Shown in pieces: positions 56,100 through 63,990 of a stretch of DNA of 64,000 nucleotides (positions are counted from its first letter, which is position 1; every line of letters begins with the position of its first letter). The stretch spans positions 372,001 through 436,000 of the forward strand of contig NZ_JAINZS010000002.1 of NCBI RefSeq assembly GCF_020166495.1, in the 5' to 3' direction. The stretch is from Robertkochia aurantiaca. Its GTDB lineage: Bacteria; Bacteroidota; Bacteroidia; Flavobacteriales; Flavobacteriaceae. The position numbers and the translations under genes were made by a program. The notes under the pieces were generated by a model. That model had not been told where the DNA came from. It did not search any database and saw only the letters and a list, made by a program, of their open reading frames with translations.

Positions 56100-56600
56100 A
56101 GGAGATTAGAGCAGGATTACTTCGTGATCCTAAATAAACACACTATTACATCCCGAAAGTGTTGGGAGAAACCAAAAAGGTCAACGGGAAGTTTAATAGA
56201 AATCGGGTTCCTTCCCCTGATGGGGGAAGGTGGCTTCAGGCTTTGCCTGAAGACGGAAGGGGGCGTTCTACCTGTCTTTTCTACCAGGCACAGGATTCCA
56301 GATCCTGAGAAACCTCACTACTGCAAATAGAAAACCCAAGCCTGTGGAATTAACACCCCCATTATAAGGTTCCTTCCCCTGGTCAGGGGAAGGTGACCAC
56401 GCTCACGGCGTGGTCGGAAGGAGTGGCAGGATTACCGGGTGACTCTGAAAAAACTCACTCTTGCAAAGTCCAAGTCCAAACACGCACGCAAAGCTCTTTC
56501 CTTCCTCCCTTTAGGGCTGGGGCAAGAAGGAAATACCAGGATTTCAGATCCTGAATAAACTCCCTGATGCAAATAGAAAACCATGCTCTGCATCTGCAGA
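56100..56600. repeat. REP-like intergenic repeat cluster
   Basis: At least four related units of the form AGGATTnC...GATCCTGA followed by AAACTCACTnnTGCAAATAG (near 56110, 56287, 56436 and 56534). Three also carry a GGTTCCTTCCCC...GGGGAAGG stem. A further degenerate unit lies near 54790. Each unit can form a short hairpin (AGGAT / ATCCT). No gene is present in 56046-56702 apart from the tRNA neighbourhood. Confidence 0.75.
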
Positions 56601-56615
56601 GCATTTGTTTTTTTT
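56583..56615 (+). terminator. Strong hairpin terminator
   Basis: Ten-base perfect arms (ATGCTCTGCA / TGCAGAGCAT) with a 2-base loop and then a T-rich run on the plus strand. Confidence 0.75.
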
Positions 56616-56668
56616 ATGACCTTGCGCTTACAAGTGCAAGCACTTGACGCACAAGGTCATAAAAAAAA
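56608..56668. repeat. Long inverted repeat with T-runs on both sides
   Basis: Arms beginning ATGACCTTG and ending CAAGGTCAT, with further pairing (CAAGTGC / GCACTTG) inside; T-run on the left and A-run on the right make it a candidate bidirectional terminator. Confidence 0.7.
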
Positions 56669-56692
56669 CCCATCGCCTTTGCGATGGGTTTT
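56661..56692 (-). terminator. tRNA-Arg terminator
   Basis: Minus-strand stem AACCCATCGC / GCGATGGGTT followed by eight T, located 11 bases beyond the tRNA 3' end. Confidence 0.85.
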
Positions 56693-56702
56693 CTGCTTGA
56701 TG

Positions 56703-56776
56703 TGACCTCGCCAGGATTCAAACCTGGAACCTTCTGAGCCGTAATCAGATGCGCTATTCAGTTGCGCCACGAGGCC
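56703..56776 (-). tRNA. tRNA-Arg (anticodon ACG)
   Basis: A 74-base gene on the minus strand. All arms fold: acceptor GGCCTCG with CGAGGTC (one G-T pair), D-arm GCGC/GCGC, anticodon stem TCTGA/TCAGA around TTACGGC, T-arm CCAGG/CCTGG with loop TTTGAAT. Anticodon ACG decodes Arg CGN codons. The CCA end is not encoded. An integrase gene starts 140 bases away on the other strand, so this is a plausible attachment site. Confidence 0.95.
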
Positions 56777-56915
56777 ATTCTGATATAATACTTCGAAAAC
56801 CAACACAAACCAACTTTTTTTTCGTACAAATCGATTCATTATGATTCGTAAAGAGCCTAGGGAATCGAGCACATATATGAGCAAATATCGAGCAAAACGC
56901 AAAAATAAGGTGAAA

Positions 56916-58196
56916 ATGGCAACGTTAAAATTCATTATTCGGAACCCCAAAAAAACCACCAACCTGCATATAAGACTTATTCATGGAACTGAAATCGACC
57001 TGTGGTGTTCCACCAAAATTCCGGTAGACCCAAAATTCTGGGATAACAAAAAACAAAAGTTAAAGCCACTACCCTACCCTGAAATAAGCCTTAAGGTAAA
57101 TAGTCAACTCCAAAGACTAAAGTCAGAACTACTTTTGCTCTTTACACGTGATTTTTTAACAAAAAAGACTATCGATAGTAATTGGTTAAAAAATCAAATC
57201 GCTTCGATTCTATACAAACCTGAACTATACCAAAGTGGCCGCGCCAAACCTCAAAACGACTACCTAACTCCTTTTATGACATGGTGGATGGACAACAAAG
57301 CATCTTCCTATATCGGAAAGCATAGCCGTAAAAAGATTGGGAAACGCTCCTTAGACCATTACCGGTCTTTTATTACAAAGTTCCAATATTATGAGAAGTC
57401 ATATGGCCGAAAGAAATTTACCCAGTTAAATATTACTTTGGCGGAAGAATTTCGGACTTACCTTCTTGAAGAGAAAAACTACGCCGTAGGTACGGTGAAT
57501 AGAAACCTTACGCGTTTAAACTTTTTTATTTCCAGGGCACGAGAATCGGGGATAGAAATCCCCCAATCCTTTAAAACAGTGAGTATTATTGATGAGGAAA
57601 AAGAAAAAGTCCTTGAACCCTATTTTAACCAAGAGGAACTGACCAAAATTCTTAACTATGATTTCTCTGACCAACCACACCTGGATATAGCCAGGGACCA
57701 TCTAATTATTGGTTGTTATACAGGACTTCGGGTATCAGACTTTCTAAAGAACCTCAGCCTGATCAATTTTAAGGAAGAATATATCAGTATTCAAACACAG
57801 AAAACCTCCACCAGGGTCACTCTCCCTATCAGTATAGAAATAAGGTCTGTATTAGAAAAACGAAACGGAGCATTACCACCTAAAATATCAGAAGTCACCC
57901 TGAACCGGCATTTAAAGACCTTGGCAAAGCAAATTGGTTTTAATGAAGAGTTGTATGGCCGGAAATTTAACCCTGAAACCAAACGGAAAGAGTTTGGGCA
58001 TTTCCCCAAGTATGAACTCATATCTTCCCATATCGCCAGGCGCTCCTTTGCTACAAACCATTACGGAAAAATACCTAACATCGTATTAATGAAGTTGGGA
58101 GGCTGGAAATCAGAGAAAGTCATGCTAAACTATATTAAAGCGACTGGAAAAGAATTTGCAGATCAGCTCAAATCGTATTGGGAAAATAGGAAATAA
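56916..58196 (+). CDS. Tyrosine-type site-specific integrase
   Basis: Bacteroidota-type tyrosine recombinase (426 aa with ATG 56916; the frame opens from 56841). The start MATLKFIIRNPKKTTNLHIRL is the arm-binding domain, followed by a SAM-like core domain (about 150-245) and the catalytic domain: Arg in GCYTGLRVSDFL, HxxR in SHIARRSFATNHYG, and Tyr in VMLNYIKATG. A Lys occurs in the beta-hairpin (TQKTSTRV). All catalytic residues look intact. It directly follows tRNA-Arg and precedes AT-rich cargo. Confidence 0.9.
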   Translation: MATLKFIIRNPKKTTNLHIRLIHGTEIDLWCSTKIPVDPKFWDNKKQKLKPLPYPEISLKVNSQLQRLKSELLLLFTRDFLTKKTIDSNWLKNQIASILYKPELYQSGRAKPQNDYLTPFMTWWMDNKASSYIGKHSRKKIGKRSLDHYRSFITKFQYYEKSYGRKKFTQLNITLAEEFRTYLLEEKNYAVGTVNRNLTRLNFFISRARESGIEIPQSFKTVSIIDEEKEKVLEPYFNQEELTKILNYDFSDQPHLDIARDHLIIGCYTGLRVSDFLKNLSLINFKEEYISIQTQKTSTRVTLPISIEIRSVLEKRNGALPPKISEVTLNRHLKTLAKQIGFNEELYGRKFNPETKRKEFGHFPKYELISSHIARRSFATNHYGKIPNIVLMKLGGWKSEKVMLNYIKATGKEFADQLKSYWENRK

Positions 58197-58321
58197 TATT
58201 TTAAAGTTCTATAATTTTCATTTCGAATACGACAAAATACTTCTTACCTAAAAATACAACTTTTAATTCACTCCATCAGGGCTGATTGCAAGAAAAATAA
58301 AAAAGTTATTTTAAGAAGGTT

Positions 58322-59377
58322 TTAATGGTTATAGCAAATTGTTTTTTTAGTTTTAAGTCCATCTCCACCACACGAAGAACATGATTTCGTAACTTTTCCC
58401 AAATTACAGCTACCACAATCCTTACCTGTAGATGACCAGTTCTTTCCATTTCCGTTACAAAATTGACAATTAGTTATTATGTACTGTCCGCTTGAGCTGG
58501 TAAACGAAGATTTTCCATTTCCATAACATTGCATACAAGTTGAATAACCAGGTATTCTTCCCTTGCCACCACAATTATTACAATTAACTCTAACCCGTCC
58601 ATCTCCTTTACATCGAGAACAGTTCACTTTTTTATTATAATAACCATCTCCATGACAGATTGAGCAATTTTTTACATCAAACTTAACATCCGAAATATTT
58701 TGTTTAGTACGATTTAATCCAGATTCTGCCTCACTTAATATTTCTAATGATTTAATGTAAAATTCGCCATTCTTACCGACATTTAATAAGTACTCGTTTA
58801 GATTTTGTACCGATCTTTCATTATTACCCGCAGAGTAATGGCACTTTCCTAAGTAATAATAAAAATCCATAGGTGGAGAAACGCCTAGAGCTAATATTTG
58901 ATTAAAAGAAACAATAGCTTCCTTGAATTTATTATCTTCCATCAATTTCTTTGCTTCAAGTAAGTATTTATCCGCTTGAATATCTTTTGGTAAATTCGAT
59001 GATTTAACAACCCTTTCACCATTAAACCACTCTCCAGCAAAAATGACATTGCCCGAAGAGTCATAATAAGTACCTAAACCATTCCACTTATCATTCCTAA
59101 ATTCCCCTTCAGTCACATTACCATTAACGCTGTAGAATTTCCCAAAACCCTCCTTAGATCCATCTTTCCAGAATCCAATTAATTTTCTTCCATCTTTCCA
59201 AAAGTAAGTACCTTTACCGTGCTTCTGGCCATTTTTCCAATATCCTTCAAATCTATCGCCATCCTTATAAACCTTTTCTCCATACCCTTCTTTACAATTT
59301 CCAACAATACAATCCTGGGCAAGACACTGTAATTGCAATAACGTAGATATAATAATTAAAAGACTAATTTTTCTCAT
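58322..59377 (-). CDS. Secreted MORN-TPR-multi-CxxC protein
   Basis: A 351-residue secreted protein (signal peptide MRKISLLIIISTLLQLQCLAQ). Residues ~25-125 hold about four MORN repeats (GYWKNGQKHGKGTYFW, GEFRNDKWNGLGTYY). A TPR-like helical part spans ~135-215. Residues ~240-345 carry seven CxxC groups, mostly of the DnaJ type CxxCxGxG (CSICHGDG, CSRCKGDG, CNNCGGKG, CMQCYGNG, CQFCNGNG, CSSCGGDG, and a shorter CGSC). DnaJ has four. Likely zinc-binding. Overlaps the upstream VWA gene by 14 bases, so translation is coupled. Function unknown. Confidence 0.8.
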   Translation of the reverse strand: MRKISLLIIISTLLQLQCLAQDCIVGNCKEGYGEKVYKDGDRFEGYWKNGQKHGKGTYFWKDGRKLIGFWKDGSKEGFGKFYSVNGNVTEGEFRNDKWNGLGTYYDSSGNVIFAGEWFNGERVVKSSNLPKDIQADKYLLEAKKLMEDNKFKEAIVSFNQILALGVSPPMDFYYYLGKCHYSAGNNERSVQNLNEYLLNVGKNGEFYIKSLEILSEAESGLNRTKQNISDVKFDVKNCSICHGDGYYNKKVNCSRCKGDGRVRVNCNNCGGKGRIPGYSTCMQCYGNGKSSFTSSSGQYIITNCQFCNGNGKNWSSTGKDCGSCNLGKVTKSCSSCGGDGLKTKKTICYNH

Positions 59378-60581
59378 TTGACTTTAATATATTCCAATTT
59401 ATATTCGGTTCCTTATTTTTACTATCAATGATTATTTCGCGATTTTGTGTGCCGAGATTCCCTAACATTTCTAATAACTTCATATTTTCCAATGCATCTT
59501 GAAATTTTCGAGACAGTTGCTTATGAGATGTAGCATCATGATATTCCCCTCCAGTTTCCATCGAAATAGCTTTTAATTGATTCCTCGCTTGTTGATTTTC
59601 AGTTAATCCAAGTCCAATAGTTTCATGTCTGAAGACGATTCCTTTATTTTTGAGTTGATCCATAATTGAATTTACATTTCCACAATCATCGTCTCCATCT
59701 GCTAGCAAAATTATCATTTGAGATTTAGAATTTATTGACTTGTTTACTTCAAGATATTCATTAGCAATTTTAAGTGCTCCTGCCAAAGGCGTTCCACCTT
59801 CTGCTTGTAAACGATCAATTGTTTTTATTAATAAATTTTTATCAGAAGTAAACCCACAAGCAGTATGTATTGGGTTTTCACAATTTCCTTCAAAAGCAAA
59901 AATTGCGATTTCTGTGTTAGAGTGTTCTAAGACTTTTTTTATGGTTTCTTTAGCTGATTTTTTGGCTGCAGACAATTTCTCACCAGCCATACTTCCAGAG
60001 ACGTCCATTAATAATAGAAGAGAATTATTAACTTTTAAATGAGACTTTTCCAATTTTGATTCATCAAGAATTATGCGCACCTCCTTTAAAGGACTACTAT
60101 TGGGATTATCCATTCCATAGAATAAATTTCTCAATTTTCTAAGTGGATGATCAATAGGTAAGTATTTAATACCTGAAGAATCCTTTATAGGAGAACCAAG
60201 TAAAATACATCCTCTCGAATGATAAGGTTGATTTCCAGTATGAAATAACAAATTATGCCTGTTTTCAACTTTACTTACTTCGACAAGAAAATCTCCTTCA
60301 TTCCCTAAAGTACCGAAAGGACCTGAAACAAATTGATTGCTAGAAAAATATCTCATAACACCTGGATAAACTCCAGCCTCAATTTTCAACACTTCATTCT
60401 CATAACATCTTCCTATGTAATTACCATTAACATAAATCTTACCAATTATCAAACCTTGTTCAATGGTCAATCTTTCTATTTTTATTTCAAAATCAGAAAT
60501 TTGAGAATTGATAGAAAAGCTAATGACTAGAAATAGGATAATGAATAATAAATTTTTACTCAATTGACATTTATTTAACAC
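59364..60581 (-). CDS. Secreted DUF5675-VWA fusion protein
   Basis: A 405-residue protein starting at GTG 60581 with a signal peptide (LFIILFLVISFSINSQ). Residues ~25-165 resemble DUF5675 (GKIYVNGNYIGRCYE, and HTGNQPYHSRGCILLGS with the family Gly-Cys). Residues ~185-365 are a von Willebrand A domain with an intact MIDAS: DVSGS, Thr in GGTPLAG, and LLADGDDD. DUF5675 is best known from phage and mobile elements. First gene of a two-gene operon with the MORN protein; promoter with a C9 run upstream. Confidence 0.8.
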   Translation of the reverse strand: MLNKCQLSKNLLFIILFLVISFSINSQISDFEIKIERLTIEQGLIIGKIYVNGNYIGRCYENEVLKIEAGVYPGVMRYFSSNQFVSGPFGTLGNEGDFLVEVSKVENRHNLLFHTGNQPYHSRGCILLGSPIKDSSGIKYLPIDHPLRKLRNLFYGMDNPNSSPLKEVRIILDESKLEKSHLKVNNSLLLLMDVSGSMAGEKLSAAKKSAKETIKKVLEHSNTEIAIFAFEGNCENPIHTACGFTSDKNLLIKTIDRLQAEGGTPLAGALKIANEYLEVNKSINSKSQMIILLADGDDDCGNVNSIMDQLKNKGIVFRHETIGLGLTENQQARNQLKAISMETGGEYHDATSHKQLSRKFQDALENMKLLEMLGNLGTQNREIIIDSKNKEPNINWNILKSNEKN

Positions 60582-60834
60582 TTATGTTTCAATAAGAATT
60601 ATTCAACAATAAAGGAGGGGGGGGGAGTATTAAGGTGGCTTTGATCTTATTAATGATCATCACTAATTTGATTATCACTAATTTATAAAAAAAATGTTTA
60701 GATGATAAATTATTTATTTTTTAATAAAAATTCCTACTAATAATTATAGTGTAGGTAATAAAATCTTGTTTAACCAGTAACATAAGATTTTGTCAAAAAA
60801 TATTCATTACAAAAAAGAGAAATTTGAATAGTTA
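60582..60834 (+). other. AT-rich intergenic region with 16-bp direct repeat
   Basis: Carries the VWA promoter and a direct repeat of ATCACTAATTT (60658-60668 and 60674-60684, period 16). No gene. The direct repeat could be an integrase or excisionase binding site, or regulatory. Confidence 0.4.
60604..60633 (-). promoter_or_regulatory. Candidate phase-variable promoter of the VWA operon
   Basis: Minus strand: TTA (-33) at 60631-60633, a 19-base spacer containing nine consecutive C, then TATTGTTG (-7) at 60604-60611, 22 bases ahead of the GTG start. A change in the C-run length would alter the -33/-7 spacing. The -33 is a weak match (TTA rather than TTG), so the promoter is inference. Confidence 0.4.
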
Positions 60835-60919
60835 AAAGTCATGATGAATTACAAAGTCGACGGGGAAAGAGTTTGCTGATCAATTAAAATCACTTTGGGA
60901 AAAAACTAGAAAGGAATGA
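60835..60919 (+). pseudogene. 3' end relic of an integrase gene
   Basis: Reading KVMMNY, then after a two-base deletion STGKEFADQLKSLWEKTRKE and TGA. This matches the C-terminus of the intact integrase (KVMLNYIKATGKEFADQLKS, then YWENRK) almost residue for residue. It contains the remains of the catalytic Tyr motif. Only about 28 codons survive, so it is the scar of another integrase copy. Confidence 0.82.
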
Positions 60920-60966
60920 GTAGCCCTATGAGTTTTTTGAGCTATTTCTTTGGAATGAAAATTATT

Positions 60967-61791
60967 TTATATCACGCTTTGAAAAGGTATCCTAACAGAT
61001 TCCCACTCTCCTCCTCCATTATTACTGGGAACATGTTTCTCAATTTTCTTAAAAGGAACTATAAAATGCTGAATATCAGACCCCAAAATCCACAAATGAA
61101 AAATATAATTTTCACTGCGTTTCGCCACCCTCCATTCATTTTTCGTCAAATAAAAAAGTGCATGCTTTAATTTCGAAGTAGAAGATTTCACTTCTATGAG
61201 AAGAGGGGTTTCATTATCAGAATCAACGCACGATAATAAGTCGTAACCAACTAAATTGGATTCTATCGCCTGCCAGAAAGGTTTTTTCCCAGTTCTCTGT
61301 CTTTCATACTGGACACTCAACTTTTCACCTTCTCGGCCAATTTCTAGTAATTGATGATTGGTATAATTCCTGGAAGACAGAGACAAACGATCCCAAATTT
61401 TAATTAATTCATCCGACATGTCATCCATCAATCCAGCCTCTTTAAAACATTGTTTTGGATTAGCTGGTAGAAACCTGATAGCTTCATTCCTACCTCTCGG
61501 TATGACAGAGGCCCAATCCGGCTTGTATATATTGATCATTTGTTCCAGCTGAACCTGAAGAGCTGATTTATAGTTTTTCTGGGCAATATTGAATCCCTTC
61601 TCAGACAAAATAATCCTACCATTTGAATTAAGATGAATCCAACCACATTCAGTGACTAATTTTAGTATTATTTCGGCTGATTCGTGTCTATACCTTTTAA
61701 AAGATTCAAGGAATTGATTAGTGGTTAAATCGTTATGTTGAACCAACGATAAAAAATCTTTTGCAGAATAGATTGTGCTTACAGAAAACAT
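60967..61791 (-). CDS. Winged-helix plus DUF3883 nuclease-like protein
   Basis: A 274-residue protein. Residues ~1-75 look like a winged helix (LTTNQFLESFKRYRHESAEIIL). Residues ~150-260 match DUF3883: IGREGEKLSVQYERQ, then GYDLLSCVDSDNETPLLIEVKSSTS and YIFHLWILG. The Glu-x-Asp...Glu-Val-Lys (GYD...IEVK) is the PD-(D/E)xK nuclease-like active site. No signal peptide; cytoplasmic. Starts on the stop codon of the SNF2 gene (TAATG). Likely a nuclease or DNA-binding partner of the helicase. Confidence 0.82.
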   Translation of the reverse strand: MFSVSTIYSAKDFLSLVQHNDLTTNQFLESFKRYRHESAEIILKLVTECGWIHLNSNGRIILSEKGFNIAQKNYKSALQVQLEQMINIYKPDWASVIPRGRNEAIRFLPANPKQCFKEAGLMDDMSDELIKIWDRLSLSSRNYTNHQLLEIGREGEKLSVQYERQRTGKKPFWQAIESNLVGYDLLSCVDSDNETPLLIEVKSSTSKLKHALFYLTKNEWRVAKRSENYIFHLWILGSDIQHFIVPFKKIEKHVPSNNGGGEWESVRIPFQSVI

Positions 61792-63554
61792 TAACTCCTT
61801 AAATGATTTAGTAAATCCTTCGCATCTGAAGTGGAAAAACCAGATTCATCTAAATCAACAACCTCTGCCTCAATATGGATAGACGGGTCGTTTAAAACCT
61901 CTCCCATTCTGGCCACTTTAAAATTTAATCTTGAATGAATTCTCTCATCAATAGAATCAGGACTATACAAAATTTCTATTGTTGTTTCAGTATTTGGAGG
62001 TAATCCAAGTCTATGAATTCTATCTTGGGATTGTAAAAATCTTGCCGCATTGTAATCTCTATCTACATAAATTGCATAATGACAAACTTTATGTAAGCTA
62101 ATACCTTCTGAGCAAGCTGCAGGATTCGCTACTAAGACGCGACAATTATCGTTATTATGAAACTCCTTAATTTTCCATTCCCTGGTTAATTCATCTTCAT
62201 CACTTCCCGCTTCAACCCCCCCATGTATATACATAGCACCAAGGTCTGTTAATCTATTAGCAATTAGCTCGACATTCTGTACAAAACCAGACCAAATTAG
62301 AACCTTTTTATTCTGCGAGGATAGTTCTCGAGCCTTAGAAACTGCGTAATCAATTTTGACACTATCTCCAAACTCAATAGTTTCTTTCAGTTCTTTACTA
62401 AATTCTATATCCTTACTAAGTAAGAGTGAGGGATTACTTGAAATTTGGAGTAATCGCATATAACTTCTGCTTAATTTTCTTAAGAAAGATTTATCTGCTC
62501 TTCCTATTTTTAAAGCTTTTCTATATTCTTCGCTTCTTACTAAATTATAAAGTTTTCTTTGCGGTTCTGAGAAAGGGATAGGAGTTAATTTAACCTGTGG
62601 TTTTTTCAAACCCAATTCAGGTTTTGTTGTCCTTACATATATTGTTTGAATTAGGTCAGTTACATTATCCATGGTTACGTCACCGTTCTCGGGAAATAAA
62701 AATGAAAATTGAGGAATTAAATCACTTTCGGAATTTGGCATTGGCGTTCCAGACATGATTAACTTCCCTACAGGCAGGTGAGATATAGACTGCACCTGTT
62801 GACCCGTTTGAGAATAGTAACCACCTTTGATTCGGTGGCTTTCATCTAAAAACATAAAGCACTCATTCTCGTGAAGAAAGCTGGACAGAATATTAGTTAC
62901 CAAAATAAACTGCTGATAGCTTATCAAAAACACATCACAAGGTTCCTTCAAGAGTGCCTGTATGTTGCTTTTACCTCCAACGAGCCTGCAAACTTTGACA
63001 GTTCCTTTCCCTAAACACTCTATCAGCTGCTCTTCCCAGGCTGGAAAAGCACTTTTGGGGCTTATCACAATTAATTTGTGATGCCTCTCTCGTTTAAGCC
63101 AATAGAATGAAATAGCTTCCGTTGTTTTTCCAGCTCCCGGTACGGAAAATGTTGCCCCTGACATCAGTCTACTCAAATCAGAGACGTTTCTTTTCTGATG
63201 AGGTTTGAGCTCCCTAAGAAACCCCTTTTTATTCAAAATCTCTTGTATTTCATTTTTAGAAACACCGTCAATTTCATTTACATTTCTAAAAACCTTCCTT
63301 TTTTTTATTGAATCTTTTATTAGAGCCAATGCATTTTCTTCTATTTCTGGTTTTATCTTGTATTTCTTAATTATATAACTCAACGTTTTAAAATTAGAAA
63401 TAAATGAATGCCAAGGCAACAATACATAATTAGCACTAGAGGTGAAATCTTCAGATAATTCAGAAAAAAAAAGACGAATGTGCTGCCAATTCGGTTCCTC
63501 TTTATTAGTGATCTTACAGAGGTGTCCGCTTTTTATATATTCAATTTTAAGCAT
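61791..63554 (-). CDS. SNF2-family DEAD/DEAH helicase
   Basis: A 587-residue two-lobe ATPase. The Q/motif region is LKPHQKRNV; motif I GAGKTTEA; motif II DESH; motif III SGTPMPN; motif V ANPAACSEGISL; motif VI QSQDRIHRLG. The ~110-residue N-terminal region is specific to this protein. SNF2 proteins translocate on double-stranded DNA without full unwinding. Overlaps the acidic protein upstream by 8 bases and the DUF3883 protein by 1 base, so all three are translated as a unit. Confidence 0.88.
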   Translation of the reverse strand: MLKIEYIKSGHLCKITNKEEPNWQHIRLFFSELSEDFTSSANYVLLPWHSFISNFKTLSYIIKKYKIKPEIEENALALIKDSIKKRKVFRNVNEIDGVSKNEIQEILNKKGFLRELKPHQKRNVSDLSRLMSGATFSVPGAGKTTEAISFYWLKRERHHKLIVISPKSAFPAWEEQLIECLGKGTVKVCRLVGGKSNIQALLKEPCDVFLISYQQFILVTNILSSFLHENECFMFLDESHRIKGGYYSQTGQQVQSISHLPVGKLIMSGTPMPNSESDLIPQFSFLFPENGDVTMDNVTDLIQTIYVRTTKPELGLKKPQVKLTPIPFSEPQRKLYNLVRSEEYRKALKIGRADKSFLRKLSRSYMRLLQISSNPSLLLSKDIEFSKELKETIEFGDSVKIDYAVSKARELSSQNKKVLIWSGFVQNVELIANRLTDLGAMYIHGGVEAGSDEDELTREWKIKEFHNNDNCRVLVANPAACSEGISLHKVCHYAIYVDRDYNAARFLQSQDRIHRLGLPPNTETTIEILYSPDSIDERIHSRLNFKVARMGEVLNDPSIHIEAEVVDLDESGFSTSDAKDLLNHLRS

Positions 63555-63990
63555 TTAGCCAATGTCTTAGTTTAGCTATTACACTTTCAATATTATCTAA
63601 TTGATCGCTAATGCCATTCTTCTTAGTTTCAGACCCGGCAATATTATATGCATCCCTCAATTCCTTATGTGCCTTCTGAACCTTTTTCAATACTGCATGT
63701 TTTCTCTTCTTTTCTTCCTCTGATGATTTATGCTCGTTGACCTTATCCAGAACAATTGCAAACACCGCTTCTTCATGAGACTGATTTTCAATTAATTCTA
63801 GAATTTCATCATTATTATCTCCTTCTTCATCAAATAAAGAAAACATGTCATCTTCTTTGTCAGATAGTTCCTTTGAGTCCAAACTATGAGATAATTCCTC
63901 ATAAATCTCTCCTTGAATCTCATCCATTACTTGCTGGATTAATGGGATGTTTTTATACATCCTATCGCTAATCTCATCTTGCTTTTTCAA
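63547..63990 (-). CDS. Acidic coiled-coil protein, 5' part off the window
   Basis: At least 147 residues, very acidic (DKEDDMFSLFDEEGDNNDEIL) and then a charged coiled coil (KRKHAVLKKVQKAHKELRDAY). The TTG start at 63990 is arbitrary: the frame stays open to the window edge, so the protein may be longer. No recognised domain. First visible gene of the SNF2-DUF3883 operon; could be the specificity or regulatory subunit. Confidence 0.6.
   Translation of the reverse strand: MKKQDEISDRMYKNIPLIQQVMDEIQGEIYEELSHSLDSKELSDKEDDMFSLFDEEGDNNDEILELIENQSHEEAVFAIVLDKVNEHKSSEEEKKRKHAVLKKVQKAHKELRDAYNIAGSETKKNGISDQLDNIESVIAKLRHWLNA

Noticed and set aside
56657-56962. Minus-strand frame of 101 aa with GLVAQLNSASDYGSEGSRFESWRG
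   Set aside because: It is the translated tRNA-Arg gene and its flanks; the real feature is the tRNA.
56841-60919. Prophage
   Set aside because: DUF5675 and an integrase are present, but no capsid, tail, terminase or lysis genes are in view.
54647-60966. Insertion sequence
   Set aside because: No transposase frame is found, and the inverted repeats seen are terminators or REP-like units.
60967-63990. Classical restriction-modification system
   Set aside because: No methyltransferase or specificity subunit is recognisable in the visible operon.
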